Shown here: one piece after another, positions 34,739-43,341 of the stretch
How positions within the stretch are numbered: position 1 is the first letter of the stretch
Layout: every line of letters begins with the position of its first letter
NCBI GenBank assembly: GCA_031580995.1
Contig: JAVLCC010000004.1
Location: 1 to 64,000, forward strand
DNA from: CAJXVY01 sp031580995
GTDB lineage: Bacteria; Actinomycetota; Actinomycetes; Actinomycetales; Microbacteriaceae
Direction: 5' to 3'
DNA: 64,000 nt
Position numbers and translations under genes: made by a program
Notes under the pieces: model-generated
What the model saw: only the letters and a program-made list of their open reading frames with translations
Database searches by the model: none
What the model was told of the DNA's origin: nothing

Positions 34739-35874
34739 AAGCTTCAAACTCATCGAAGGCAACTGCCAAAAAGGCACAGCCAAAGGCTAAGGCGAACCCT
34801 GAAAAAGCTGAAGAGCTGGATGATGTCAAGGAAATAGTTGCGGAAGCCACCGATGCCGTGAACCTGGCGGATGAGGTTGCAGATGAAACAAGCGAGATTT
34901 TAGTCATCAGCGATGCGGATGAGGATGACATTCCCTCAGCCACTGCAACAATCTCTGGCGCAACTGCAGACCCAGTAAAGGATTACCTGAAGCAAATCGG
35001 TAAGGTAGCGCTTCTAAACGCTGAGCTCGAGGTTGAGCTTGCGAAAAGAATTGAAGCAGGACTGTTTGCTGAAGAAAAATTAAAAACAGAGAAAAAACTA
35101 AGCCCAGAGATGCGCAGCGATTTGCGTTGGGTGATGAAAGATGGCAAGCGAGCGAAAGCCCACCTGCTTGAGGCAAACCTTCGACTGGTTGTCAGCTTGG
35201 CAAAGCGTTACACCGGCAGGGGAATGCAGTTTCTAGATCTAATCCAAGAGGGAAACCTGGGTTTGATCAGGGCCGTAGAAAAATTTGACTACACCAAGGG
35301 TTATAAGTTCTCTACCTATGCAACCTGGTGGATTCGTCAGGCAATCACAAGGGCAATGGCTGACCAGGCAAGAACAATTCGTATTCCAGTTCACATGGTT
35401 GAAGTCATCAACAAACTAGCCCGCGTTCAGAGGCAATTGCTTCAAGATCTTGGTCGCGAACCAACACCTGAAGAATTGGCAGCGGAGCTAGATATGACTC
35501 CTGAAAAAGTTGTTGAGGTTCAGAAATACGGTCGAGAGCCAATTTCGCTTTCAACACCACTTGGAGAAGATGGTGACAGTGAATTTGGTGACCTAATCGA
35601 GGACACCGAGGCGGTTGTTCCAGCCGATGCTGTTGGCTACACAATGTTGCAAAGAGAGCTTGAGAGAGTTTTGGATAGTTTGCACCCAAGAGAGGCTGGA
35701 GTGATTCGCTCACGCTTCGGCCTTGGTGATGGCGTTCAGATGACTTTGGATCAAATTGGTGAGAAGTTTGGTGTGACTCGCGAGCGAATTCGCCAGATTG
35801 AATCAAAGACCATGTCTAAGCTTCGTCACCCATCAAGGTCTCAATTACTTAGGGACTACCTGGACCAGTCATGA
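34729..35874 (+). CDS. rpoD: Primary sigma factor (SigA/HrdB), apparent ATC start
   Basis: Group 1 sigma-70 factor directing RNA polymerase to housekeeping promoters. Regions 1.2 (DPVKDYLKQIG), 2 (QFLDLIQEGNLGLIRAVEKF, YATWWIRQAITRAM), 3 and 4 (GVTRERIRQIESKTMSKLRH) are complete. Upstream of region 1.2 is a Lys/Ala-rich then acidic tail, typical of actinobacterial SigA. That tail is encoded in frame back to 34693, where a TGA stops the frame, and there is no ATG, GTG or TTG before the Lys-rich part. ATC 34729 is the best start: GAAGGAAAG lies 5 bases before it and it gives MAVKASNSSKATAKK (381 aa). A GTG at 34858 would remove the tail. A base error converting ATG to ATC cannot be excluded. 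Confidence 0.9.
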   Translation: MAVKASNSSKATAKKAQPKAKANPEKAEELDDVKEIVAEATDAVNLADEVADETSEILVISDADEDDIPSATATISGATADPVKDYLKQIGKVALLNAELEVELAKRIEAGLFAEEKLKTEKKLSPEMRSDLRWVMKDGKRAKAHLLEANLRLVVSLAKRYTGRGMQFLDLIQEGNLGLIRAVEKFDYTKGYKFSTYATWWIRQAITRAMADQARTIRIPVHMVEVINKLARVQRQLLQDLGREPTPEELAAELDMTPEKVVEVQKYGREPISLSTPLGEDGDSEFGDLIEDTEAVVPADAVGYTMLQRELERVLDSLHPREAGVIRSRFGLGDGVQMTLDQIGEKFGVTRERIRQIESKTMSKLRHPSRSQLLRDYLDQS

Positions 35875-37085
35875 GAACTTTAATCGCCTTGGCTTTTGGC
35901 CGGGTGATTAGGAAATTAATTAGACTTTTTCGCCATGGCGGTGGATCTGCGGTCCCCGGAACCATAGCCTCGAAAATCCAACCAAAACTATTTGAGATTG
36001 CAATCTCACGTTTTCCACAAGGATTGGTTGTGGTCAGTGGCAGCAGTGGAAAATCAACCACCACCAAGTTTTTGGTTCAGATACTAGAAAACCAGGGACT
36101 AAGAGTTTTTACCAACCCCTCCACAGCGAATATCAAACAAGGTCTTTTCAGTGCTGTTTTACAAGGTTCAAAGGGCTTCTCTCTTCCAAATGCTGACATC
36201 GCAGTAATTGAGATGGATGAAGCGTATGCCAATAAAATCGGGGCTCCACTTAACCCTAGGCTTAGCGTTTTGACAAATGTCATGGATGAGCAACTAGATA
36301 GGTTCAACGATTCAGAAGTTGTTCAGAATTCACTTCGATTTCTTGCTTTGGCGAGTGGAAAGGTTATTGCTAACGGCAATGATCCCTCTCTTGCTGAACT
36401 ACAGGCCGACAATGTGCAATTTTTCGGATTCTCTTCAGGTCTAGCAAACAGTGAAGCTGCCCCTAGGTATTCAATCTCCCAAAAATCTCCCATTGAAAAC
36501 CTCAATTACGAGATTGTTGAAACCAAAGCATTACTGCTCAAAACGGCTAAGGGAGAAATCCAGGTTGAACTGGAAGACAACGGCATGCACATGGCACTAA
36601 ATTTTGCAGCCGCAATAGCGGCCGCAGATCAGATTGTTACCCATCTGGATCTTGACAAGCTGCAGCAGACAGCGAAATCGCTTCAGGGGGTTTATGGAAG
36701 AGACACGTTGGAGACTATAAAAGGAGTCCAATCTCGGATTCTTTTGGTCCAAAATCATGAGAGCTTTAGGTTGAATTTACTGAGAGCTAATGATGCCGAG
36801 CAGTTATTCATGGCAATAGGCACAGATGTCAAAGACCCATCTTGGTTATGGGGTGTTGATATGTCTTCATTGTCTAAAGTTGATATCTTGACGGGTCACC
36901 ATGCGATTGCGATGAAGTACCGACTACTTAGCTGCGGGGTAGAGGTGGAAGACGTGATGACAGATTTTGATAACTCCCTGCAAAAATTTCTAAGCTTTGA
37001 AGCTCCAAGTAAGGGCGAGCGGGTGTTTATTGTTACTGCTGAGACCTTTAAGCGCATGAAACGATCTTTGGAGTTGAGTTCATGA
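35871..37085 (+). CDS. murT: MurT-like Mur ligase (lipid II amidation), lacking the Cys4 ribbon
   Basis: MurT with GatD forms the lipid II isoglutaminyl synthase that amidates D-Glu of the peptidoglycan stem. The ATP site VVVSGSSGKSTTTKFL near residue 55 and TNPSTANIKQGL, VIEMDEAY and NVMDEQLDRF are typical of MurT. The middle domain normally holds a four-Cys zinc ribbon; here the equivalent stretch (residues ~165-230) has no cysteine at all and is shorter. The usual WLWD motif near the C-terminal domain reads DPSWLWGVDM. At 404 aa it is slightly below usual. The ATG overlaps the rpoD stop and its own stop overlaps gatD. The fold is certain; amidating activity is in doubt. Confidence 0.88.
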   Translation: MRTLIALAFGRVIRKLIRLFRHGGGSAVPGTIASKIQPKLFEIAISRFPQGLVVVSGSSGKSTTTKFLVQILENQGLRVFTNPSTANIKQGLFSAVLQGSKGFSLPNADIAVIEMDEAYANKIGAPLNPRLSVLTNVMDEQLDRFNDSEVVQNSLRFLALASGKVIANGNDPSLAELQADNVQFFGFSSGLANSEAAPRYSISQKSPIENLNYEIVETKALLLKTAKGEIQVELEDNGMHMALNFAAAIAAADQIVTHLDLDKLQQTAKSLQGVYGRDTLETIKGVQSRILLVQNHESFRLNLLRANDAEQLFMAIGTDVKDPSWLWGVDMSSLSKVDILTGHHAIAMKYRLLSCGVEVEDVMTDFDNSLQKFLSFEAPSKGERVFIVTAETFKRMKRSLELSS

Positions 37086-37615
37086 TTGGTTTTTTATACC
37101 CAGAGATTTGCAATCAACAAGGTGATCAAGGTTATTTCGATTGGCTTAATGCGCATGACATTTCGGCGTGCTCAATTGAAGACAAAGAAGTTACAGGCCT
37201 GAGGGCAGTTTTGGTTGGTGATGTTTCTGAGCGAGGAGCAGAAATACTGAGAGCCAAACTGGAGAATCACTGGATACTGGAAGCAATCAAAGAGGGACTC
37301 ACGGTGTTGGCCATTGGCAGAGCTGGGTTAGAAATTGCCAAGGCCTTGGGGGTTAGTCCGCCAATTAACAGTTATAAAAGCGAATTTGTCGAAACTGAGT
37401 TTCAGGGAAGAAAGCTCTATGGCTACATAAATGGTCTCTATGACACCGAAAGGCTGGTCACTGAAACTCAGGTTGGTCAAGGTCGATTGATTCTGTGCGC
37501 TCTTTTGGGTCCGGTGGCGGTTGTGAATCCTTGGTTTGAAAAATACTGCTTTGGAATTGAGACCTCAGCGAGAGAAGATCTCACGGAGCACTATAAAAAT
37601 CTAGTGGCTGATTAG
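37082..37615 (+). CDS. gatD: Degenerate GatD (glutaminase-like subunit of lipid II amidation)
   Basis: Recognised by position directly after murT and by a class I amidotransferase-like layout: LYPEICNQQGDQGYFDWL resembles the GatD start, and TVLAIGRAGLEIAKALG falls where family members have the ICGGYQ-type nucleophile loop. Here Gly79-Arg80 replace the Cys-Gly, and near residue 142 the His of the HGPLL motif is replaced (ALLGPVAVVNPW). So neither glutaminase catalytic residue is present. The protein is 177 aa against about 240 usually. It may be a structural partner, or MurT may use free ammonia, or the pathway may be decaying. The frame itself is intact. The last 15 bases overlap the DUF7455 gene on the other strand. 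Confidence 0.78.
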   Translation: MIGFLYPEICNQQGDQGYFDWLNAHDISACSIEDKEVTGLRAVLVGDVSERGAEILRAKLENHWILEAIKEGLTVLAIGRAGLEIAKALGVSPPINSYKSEFVETEFQGRKLYGYINGLYDTERLVTETQVGQGRLILCALLGPVAVVNPWFEKYCFGIETSAREDLTEHYKNLVAD

Positions 37616-37786
37616 ATCGGTCTTATCTTGCCAGTCCACCATGATTGGTTCTAGTTTTTCTTTGTTGACTTTGCCGTGGTGGCCGCAGAACAGCAATTCT
37701 CCAGATTCCAACTTCACGATTACGTATGCTTGTGCTCCGCAAATGTCACAGCGATCTGCGGGGGAGAGAGTAGTTGTTTCTGTCAT
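37601..37786 (-). CDS. Small zinc-finger-like protein (DUF7455)
   Basis: A 61-residue protein conserved in actinobacteria between rpoD and the topoisomerase IV genes. ADRCDICGAQAYVIVKL, then LLFCGHHGKVNKEKLEP, gives a CxxC plus CxHH set likely to bind zinc. Function unknown. The ATG has a TAGCCT -10 exactly 6 bases upstream, so it is probably leaderless. Its 3' end overlaps gatD convergently. Confidence 0.88.
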   Translation of the reverse strand: MTETTTLSPADRCDICGAQAYVIVKLESGELLFCGHHGKVNKEKLEPIMVDWQDKTDLISH

Positions 37787-37792
37787 GCCTCA

Positions 37793-37798
37793 AGGCTA
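37793..37798 (-). promoter_or_regulatory. -10 element of the DUF7455 gene (leaderless)
   Basis: TAGCCT on the minus strand, 6 bases upstream of ATG 37786. Confidence 0.58.
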
Positions 37799-37889
37799 TG
37801 TCACAAACTGCTCGAGGGTTGCCAGAAACAGGTCAGTTTCGCCACAGGCGAAGTGTCAGAGCCCTTGCTTTGGACAAAGAAGATAAATT

Positions 37890-39953
37890 ATGCAGGTGAC
37901 CGATTACTCAGCAAGACACCTAAGCGTTTTAGAAGGCCTGGAAGCCGTCAGAAAAAGACCCGGGATGTATATCGGTTCAACCGACTATCGCGGTTTGATG
38001 CATTGCCTTTGGGAAATAATCGACAACAGCGTCGATGAGGCCTTGGGCGGCCATTGTAAAAACATCTCTGTAAGAATTAACCCAGACGGTTCCGCCACCG
38101 TTGCCGATGATGGTCGAGGTATCCCCGTTGACAACGAGCAAAAAACGGGCCTCAGTGGCGTAGAACTTATTTTCACCAAGTTGCACGCGGGTGGGAAGTT
38201 CGGAGGCGGAAGCTACGCTGCAAGCGGTGGCCTGCACGGAGTTGGTGCAAGTGTTGTGAATGCTCTGAGTGAGCGCCTGGATGCCAAGGTAAAACGTGAT
38301 GGCATCACCTGGGAGATGAGCTTTCACAGAGGTGAACCGGGGATCTTCTCTGGCAAGGGTGCGACTGCCGAATTTACTCCTTTTGTAAATGCCAGTGAGC
38401 TAAAAAAAGGGAGCAAGGTAGCAAAAAAGGAATCCGGCACTGAGGTTACTTTCTGGCCAGACCCGCAAATTTTCACCAGTACTGAATTTGATAAAGACTC
38501 GCTTATTTCAAGGCTTCGTCAAACTGCTTTTTTGGTGCCTGGGTTATCACTGACATTGAATTGGCTGGGAGAGGAAACCGAAACCTTTCGATTTGATGGG
38601 GGCTTGAATGACTTTGTCGACTTCATATCCCCTGATACAGCCCTGACGCCCACCTATTTTGTTGATGAAACTGGAGCATATAAAGAAACCGTCCCTGTAT
38701 TGGATGAAAAATCGGGAAGTATGAAATCCACCGAACTTGAAAGAGAATGCAGGGTGCGGGTTTCACTCCGTTGGGGCAATGGCTATGAAACAACCGTAAA
38801 AAGCTTTGTGAATATCATTGCCACCCCAAAGGGTGGCACACACCTGACGGGCTTTGAGCAGGGGTTAGTGAAGGCGGTAAAGGCTTATATTGAATCCAAC
38901 TCCCGAAGGTTCAAACTAGGGAGTCTGAAGCTTGAAAAAGAGGACATCACTGCGGGGTTATCAGCTGTTGTGACAGTGAGTATGTCTGAACCTCAATTCG
39001 AAGGTCAGACCAAAGAGGTTTTAGGAACTCCTCCTATAAAGCAAATCGTTTCATCATCAATGGTCAGCTGGTTCAAAGAGCTCACCGCTTCGAAAAAGCG
39101 CGAAGACAAGGCAGCTTTATTGGCCATTGGCGAAAAAATAGTCAACGAGGGTAAAGCTCGCATCAGTGCAAGACAGATTAAAGAAAACCAGCGTCGCAAA
39201 AACGCATTGGAATCTTCCTCTCTTCCAGCGAAGCTGGTGGACTGTCGCTCCAGTGAGGGTGTTGGAAGTGAGCTTTTCATAGTTGAGGGTGACAGTGCTT
39301 TGGGAACAGCAAAGCTTGCAAGAGATAGTGAATTTCAAGCACTTTTGCCAATTAGAGGCAAAATTCTCAATGTTCAAAAAAGCTCATTGGCTGACATGCT
39401 CTCGAATGCCGAATGCGCTTCAATTACGCAAGTCATCGGTGGAGGTAGCGGAAGAAGCTTTGACCTGGGAAGTGTCAGGTATGAAAAAATCATTCTGATG
39501 AGTGATGCCGATGTCGACGGTGCTCACATAAGAACTTTGCTACTGACACTATTTTTCCGATACATGAGACCGTTAGTTGAAGCCGGCAGGGTTTACGCTG
39601 CGGTTCCGCCTTTGCACCGGGTGGTGATTATTCATCCGGGCAGCAAGCCAAATGAAACTGTCTACACCTATTCACAAGTCGAACTTGACAGGCTTTTAGC
39701 TCAGTTGGAAAGCAAAGGCCTGAGATACCAACAGCCAATTCAGCGCTATAAAGGTCTTGGTGAGATGGATGCAGATCAACTGGCAGAAACGACTATGAAT
39801 CCTGAAATGCGTTCACTGCGTCGAATCACCGCCAAGGATGCACAACTCTCAGACGAGGTGTTTGAACTATTGATGGGAAGTGAAGTCGCACCAAGGAGAG
39901 ATTTCATAATCTCATCCGCAGACGATTTTGAAAGAGAGAATATCGACGCCTAA
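37890..39953 (+). CDS. parE: DNA topoisomerase IV subunit B
   Basis: ATPase subunit of a type IIA topoisomerase. The GHKL site has IDNSVDEALGGH, VADDGRGIPVD and GLHGVGASVVNALSE; the TOPRIM part has FIVEGDSALGTAKL and LMSDADVDGAHIRTLLL. At 687 aa it matches ParE/GyrB length. It is assigned ParE rather than GyrB because it sits next to a ParC-like gene far from any dnaA-recF-type neighbourhood, and near rpoD as in other Microbacteriaceae; sequence alone does not fully separate the two. The ATG is preceded by AAGAAGAT. It converges on parC with a 4-base overlap of stop codons. Confidence 0.9.
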   Translation: MQVTDYSARHLSVLEGLEAVRKRPGMYIGSTDYRGLMHCLWEIIDNSVDEALGGHCKNISVRINPDGSATVADDGRGIPVDNEQKTGLSGVELIFTKLHAGGKFGGGSYAASGGLHGVGASVVNALSERLDAKVKRDGITWEMSFHRGEPGIFSGKGATAEFTPFVNASELKKGSKVAKKESGTEVTFWPDPQIFTSTEFDKDSLISRLRQTAFLVPGLSLTLNWLGEETETFRFDGGLNDFVDFISPDTALTPTYFVDETGAYKETVPVLDEKSGSMKSTELERECRVRVSLRWGNGYETTVKSFVNIIATPKGGTHLTGFEQGLVKAVKAYIESNSRRFKLGSLKLEKEDITAGLSAVVTVSMSEPQFEGQTKEVLGTPPIKQIVSSSMVSWFKELTASKKREDKAALLAIGEKIVNEGKARISARQIKENQRRKNALESSSLPAKLVDCRSSEGVGSELFIVEGDSALGTAKLARDSEFQALLPIRGKILNVQKSSLADMLSNAECASITQVIGGGSGRSFDLGSVRYEKIILMSDADVDGAHIRTLLLTLFFRYMRPLVEAGRVYAAVPPLHRVVIIHPGSKPNETVYTYSQVELDRLLAQLESKGLRYQQPIQRYKGLGEMDADQLAETTMNPEMRSLRRITAKDAQLSDEVFELLMGSEVAPRRDFIISSADDFERENIDA

Positions 39954-42235
39954 TGAGCGCCGATGGCTCTAAAGCTGAGGTTTATTCCTGCAACATCGCG
40001 TTTGCTCGGCTCGAGAGTCTCTTTGGAATCAGCAGAGCACAGATCAAAACCCTCTGCTGATCGAGCAAAGTAGAAACGCTTATCCGTTTTTGTAAAACGT
40101 TGAACTCGAACACCCTGGGTGGCTCTTCCTTTTTTGGGGATCTCTGAAAATTCGGTAACCTTTCCGCGACCGAATTCCGCTCCCACTAGACCATCCCCAG
40201 CTTCTGCAGCTGTTAGAAGGTGGTGGTTGTCATCAGCAGATCCAAATCCAACAACATAGTCATCATCGACTAATTTGATTCCCTGCATACCAAAAGCACC
40301 TAGACCTTGAGGCCTTACCGTTTCGGATTCAAATTTCAAAACCTGACCGGTGCTTGTTGCAAAATAAAGATTTTTCAGGGCTACATCTGCGCCTATAACT
40401 TCATCATTTTCTGCTAAAGAGATGACTTTAAAGCTTTCCTTGTCTGATAACTCTGCAAGTCTTTTAACGTTTCCTAGTTTTGTGCCAAGTGCAATTGTTT
40501 GCCCGTCACTAATTCCAATAACGCTTACCACTCGATCATCACCCAACTCCAGGAACTGACTGATTGTTGGTATTGATTCAAGCTGCTCGGCTGATTCAAC
40601 TGGCGGAATGTCACTGACGTTTATTTTTTGAGCCATGCCTTTAGCTGTGATGGCGATTATCTGACCATCAAGGGTTTCCGTGGGGCAACGATTGGAGTTA
40701 CTTTCTTGCACAGGCATGCGAACAAGCTTTTGATCACAACTAAGACTGATTACTAGATCTTTGGCGTCTTCTAGAGATGTCCTAATTTGGGTGCGCCGTG
40801 GATTGGCTAGGTTTTTACTGGCCTGTTCGAGTTCAGTTTTAATAACTGCGTTAAGGTTTTCTTCACTGGAAAGAATCGCTTCGAAACTGGCAATTTGTTC
40901 AACCAATTGTTCACGCTCAGTTTGTAACTCAATGACACTAAAGCGAGTGAGCCTTCGCAACCTCAACTCCAAAATATGTTCAGCCTGCAATTCGCTTAGG
41001 TCAAACACCTCGCAGAGCTTTTTGTTCGCTTCTTGAACTGTCTCTGAGGCTCGGATAACCTCAATCACCTCATCAATGTTCAATACCGCTATTTCTAGAC
41101 CTTCAACCAAATGAAGTCTTGCCTGCGCTTTTTTTAGCCTGAACTGAGTACGTCTTTTGGTGACGTTTTTGCGGTGATCAATGAAATTCTCGAGTAATTC
41201 AATGACGCCCATGGTTTTTGGACGACCGTTTACCAAAGCTATGTTGTTGATGTTGAAAGATTCTTCTAAAGGTGTGAATTTATAGAGTTTTTCCAACACC
41301 TCTTGAGGGTCAAAACCGCCTTTGATCTCAATCACCAGTCTGAGACCGTGTTTTCGGTCTGTGTAGTCCTGAACGTCACTTATACCCGTGAGCTTTTTCG
41401 AACCAACAGCATCCTTGATTTTTTCAATTACTCTTTCAGTGCCGACTTGGTATGGAAGCTCAGTTACTACCAGTCCTAGCTTTCTTGCAGAGACTGTTTC
41501 AATTGAAACTCTCGCCCTAACCTTTAGAGAACCTTTGCCAGATTCATAGGCTTGTTCGATGCCTTCTGTAGAGGTGATTATCCCTCCACCGGGAAAATCT
41601 GGACCGGGCATCACCTGCATAATTTTTTTTAGGCTAGCCCCTCCCTGCAAAACCTTGATTGCAGCCTTTGTTGCCTCTCCGAGGTTGTGAGGAGGCATAG
41701 AGGTCGCCATTCCAACGGCAATTCCACTGGCCCCGTTCACTAGCAAATTCGGAAAGGCTGCCGGAAGAACTGCAGGTTCAGTCAATTGAGAATCGTAATT
41801 GGGAACAAAATCTACGGTGTCTTCTTCTATCTCATCAGTGAGTGCCAATGCACCCTCACTCATGCGTGCCTCTGTATACCTGGCCGCCGCTGGGCCGTCG
41901 TCTAAGCTTCCAAAGTTTCCATGCCCATCAACCAGTGGTAGTCGCATGCTAAATGGCTGAGCCAGCCTCACAAGCGCGTCATAAATTGCTTGATCACCGT
42001 GTGGGTGCAGTTTTCCCATCACGTCTCCGACAACCCTGGAGGATTTAACGTGACCTTTGCTGGGGAGAAGGCTCATTTCTCGCATCTGATGAACAATTCT
42101 GCGCTGAACGGGTTTCAGGCCATCCCTGACATCGGGGAGAGCTCGGGCGTAGATAACAGAGTAGGAGTATTCGAGAAATGACTGCTGCATTTCTGCAGTG
42201 ACGTCAATATCTACTATGCGGTCAGAATCGCTCAT
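39950..42235 (-). CDS. parC: DNA topoisomerase IV subunit A
   Basis: DNA-cleaving subunit of the type IIA enzyme, 761 aa. The catalytic Tyr is in AARYTEARMS near residue 115; the preceding GDVMGKLHPHGDQAIYDALV is the QRDR helix region, where fluoroquinolone-type resistance changes arise in this family. The C-terminal beta-pinwheel has degenerate blades (KGRATQGVRVQRF) and no clear GyrA-box (QRRGGKG), supporting a decatenating topoisomerase IV rather than gyrase. The ATG follows AAGGGAG. Head-to-head with the phosphodiesterase gene, whose ATG is 27 bases away. Confidence 0.92.
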   Translation of the reverse strand: MSDSDRIVDIDVTAEMQQSFLEYSYSVIYARALPDVRDGLKPVQRRIVHQMREMSLLPSKGHVKSSRVVGDVMGKLHPHGDQAIYDALVRLAQPFSMRLPLVDGHGNFGSLDDGPAAARYTEARMSEGALALTDEIEEDTVDFVPNYDSQLTEPAVLPAAFPNLLVNGASGIAVGMATSMPPHNLGEATKAAIKVLQGGASLKKIMQVMPGPDFPGGGIITSTEGIEQAYESGKGSLKVRARVSIETVSARKLGLVVTELPYQVGTERVIEKIKDAVGSKKLTGISDVQDYTDRKHGLRLVIEIKGGFDPQEVLEKLYKFTPLEESFNINNIALVNGRPKTMGVIELLENFIDHRKNVTKRRTQFRLKKAQARLHLVEGLEIAVLNIDEVIEVIRASETVQEANKKLCEVFDLSELQAEHILELRLRRLTRFSVIELQTEREQLVEQIASFEAILSSEENLNAVIKTELEQASKNLANPRRTQIRTSLEDAKDLVISLSCDQKLVRMPVQESNSNRCPTETLDGQIIAITAKGMAQKINVSDIPPVESAEQLESIPTISQFLELGDDRVVSVIGISDGQTIALGTKLGNVKRLAELSDKESFKVISLAENDEVIGADVALKNLYFATSTGQVLKFESETVRPQGLGAFGMQGIKLVDDDYVVGFGSADDNHHLLTAAEAGDGLVGAEFGRGKVTEFSEIPKKGRATQGVRVQRFTKTDKRFYFARSAEGFDLCSADSKETLEPSKRDVAGINLSFRAIGAH

Positions 42236-42261
42236 TACTCCCTTGTGGCAAGATAGTCAGG

Positions 42262-43341
42262 ATGTTGAAAACTCTACCGAAAGCGCCCAAATCGTTGGGG
42301 AGGACTCGACATGTTTTGGATAGTTGCCAATTATCGGTCAGGGGCAAGACGAATCAACTTGGGTTTCAACCAACAAAGTCAGTAATTGTCATTTTAGTGG
42401 ACGGTCTCGGCTACCGTCAGTTGGAGCAAGTTTCAGGGCATGCCCCAACCATTTGGAAAAATTCAAAGCCAATCAAATCTGCTTTCCCGGCAACCACCAG
42501 TGTGAACATCAAGAGTTTTTCAAGCGGATTGCCACCTGCAAAACACGGATTTCTCGGATATCGCTTGAAACACAATCAGGGAACAACAAATTTGCTGAGT
42601 GACTTGCAGAAATTAGACATTGCTGAATTCAATACGATTAGAAACATCTCTGAAACCGGTGACCGGCAGTGCAAGTTTTCTGTTGTCTCAATGGAGGAAT
42701 ACAGGGATTCTGGGTTTAGCAGGGTGACCATGTCCGGTGCCGAATATCAGTCAGCGGAGACTATCCAAGATCGCTTCAAAGTTGCAGAAAACATAGCTAG
42801 AAATCCTGGGCAGGTTGTTTATCTTTACATACCCGAATTAGACAAAACTGGACACAAAGAGGGTTGGGGCTCTGATAGGTGGATTCACTACTTGGAGGAG
42901 GTCGAATCTGGACTTCGTTCATTGCAAGATACTGAAATAGGGGTTGTGCTGATAAGTGATCACGGCATGGTGAATACATCTGCAGAACAACAAATACATC
43001 TAGACCAGTTCATCGACTCTGATGACATCCTGGCGATGGTTGGTGATACCCGCTGTACTTTTTTACACACGAATCTGACCAAGACAGAAATTGCAAAAGC
43101 CGTTGATTCTCAACCAATGAGTGTTTATGAAGCCTCTGAATTAGAGGCAGCTGGCTGGTTCGGGGGAGAGGTGCTAGCAGAGTTTAGATACAGACTTCCG
43201 CAGATTGTGCTGATAGCTCATGGTGATCATGTGATTTTGCATAAAGATTTCAACACAGAGCGTGCTTATAAAATGATTGGCCACCATGGAACATTTGACG
43301 ATCGTGAGCTGGAAGTGCCACTGATGAGGATCGGTATCTAA
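42262..43341 (+). CDS. Alkaline phosphatase superfamily phosphodiesterase/pyrophosphatase
   Basis: A 359-residue member of PF01663 (nucleotide pyrophosphatase/phosphodiesterase). The two-zinc site is readable: VIVILVDGLGYRQL (Asp), FPATTSVNIKSFSSGL (nucleophile Thr), YIPELDKTGHKEGW (Asp, His), LISDHGMVN (Asp-His) and MIGHHGTFDD (His). No signal peptide, so it should be cytosolic. Similar genes lie between parC and sepH in related actinobacteria. Substrate unknown. The ATG at 42262 has a poor ribosome site (CAGG directly before it) and an imperfect GATAGT 4 bases upstream. It overlaps sepH convergently by 4 bases. Confidence 0.9.
   Translation: MLKTLPKAPKSLGRTRHVLDSCQLSVRGKTNQLGFQPTKSVIVILVDGLGYRQLEQVSGHAPTIWKNSKPIKSAFPATTSVNIKSFSSGLPPAKHGFLGYRLKHNQGTTNLLSDLQKLDIAEFNTIRNISETGDRQCKFSVVSMEEYRDSGFSRVTMSGAEYQSAETIQDRFKVAENIARNPGQVVYLYIPELDKTGHKEGWGSDRWIHYLEEVESGLRSLQDTEIGVVLISDHGMVNTSAEQQIHLDQFIDSDDILAMVGDTRCTFLHTNLTKTEIAKAVDSQPMSVYEASELEAAGWFGGEVLAEFRYRLPQIVLIAHGDHVILHKDFNTERAYKMIGHHGTFDDRELEVPLMRIGI

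Noticed and set aside
34858..35874. GTG 34858 as the rpoD start
   Set aside because: It would drop the Lys/Ala-rich tail that is encoded in frame upstream and is typical of actinobacterial SigA, and it has no ribosome site.
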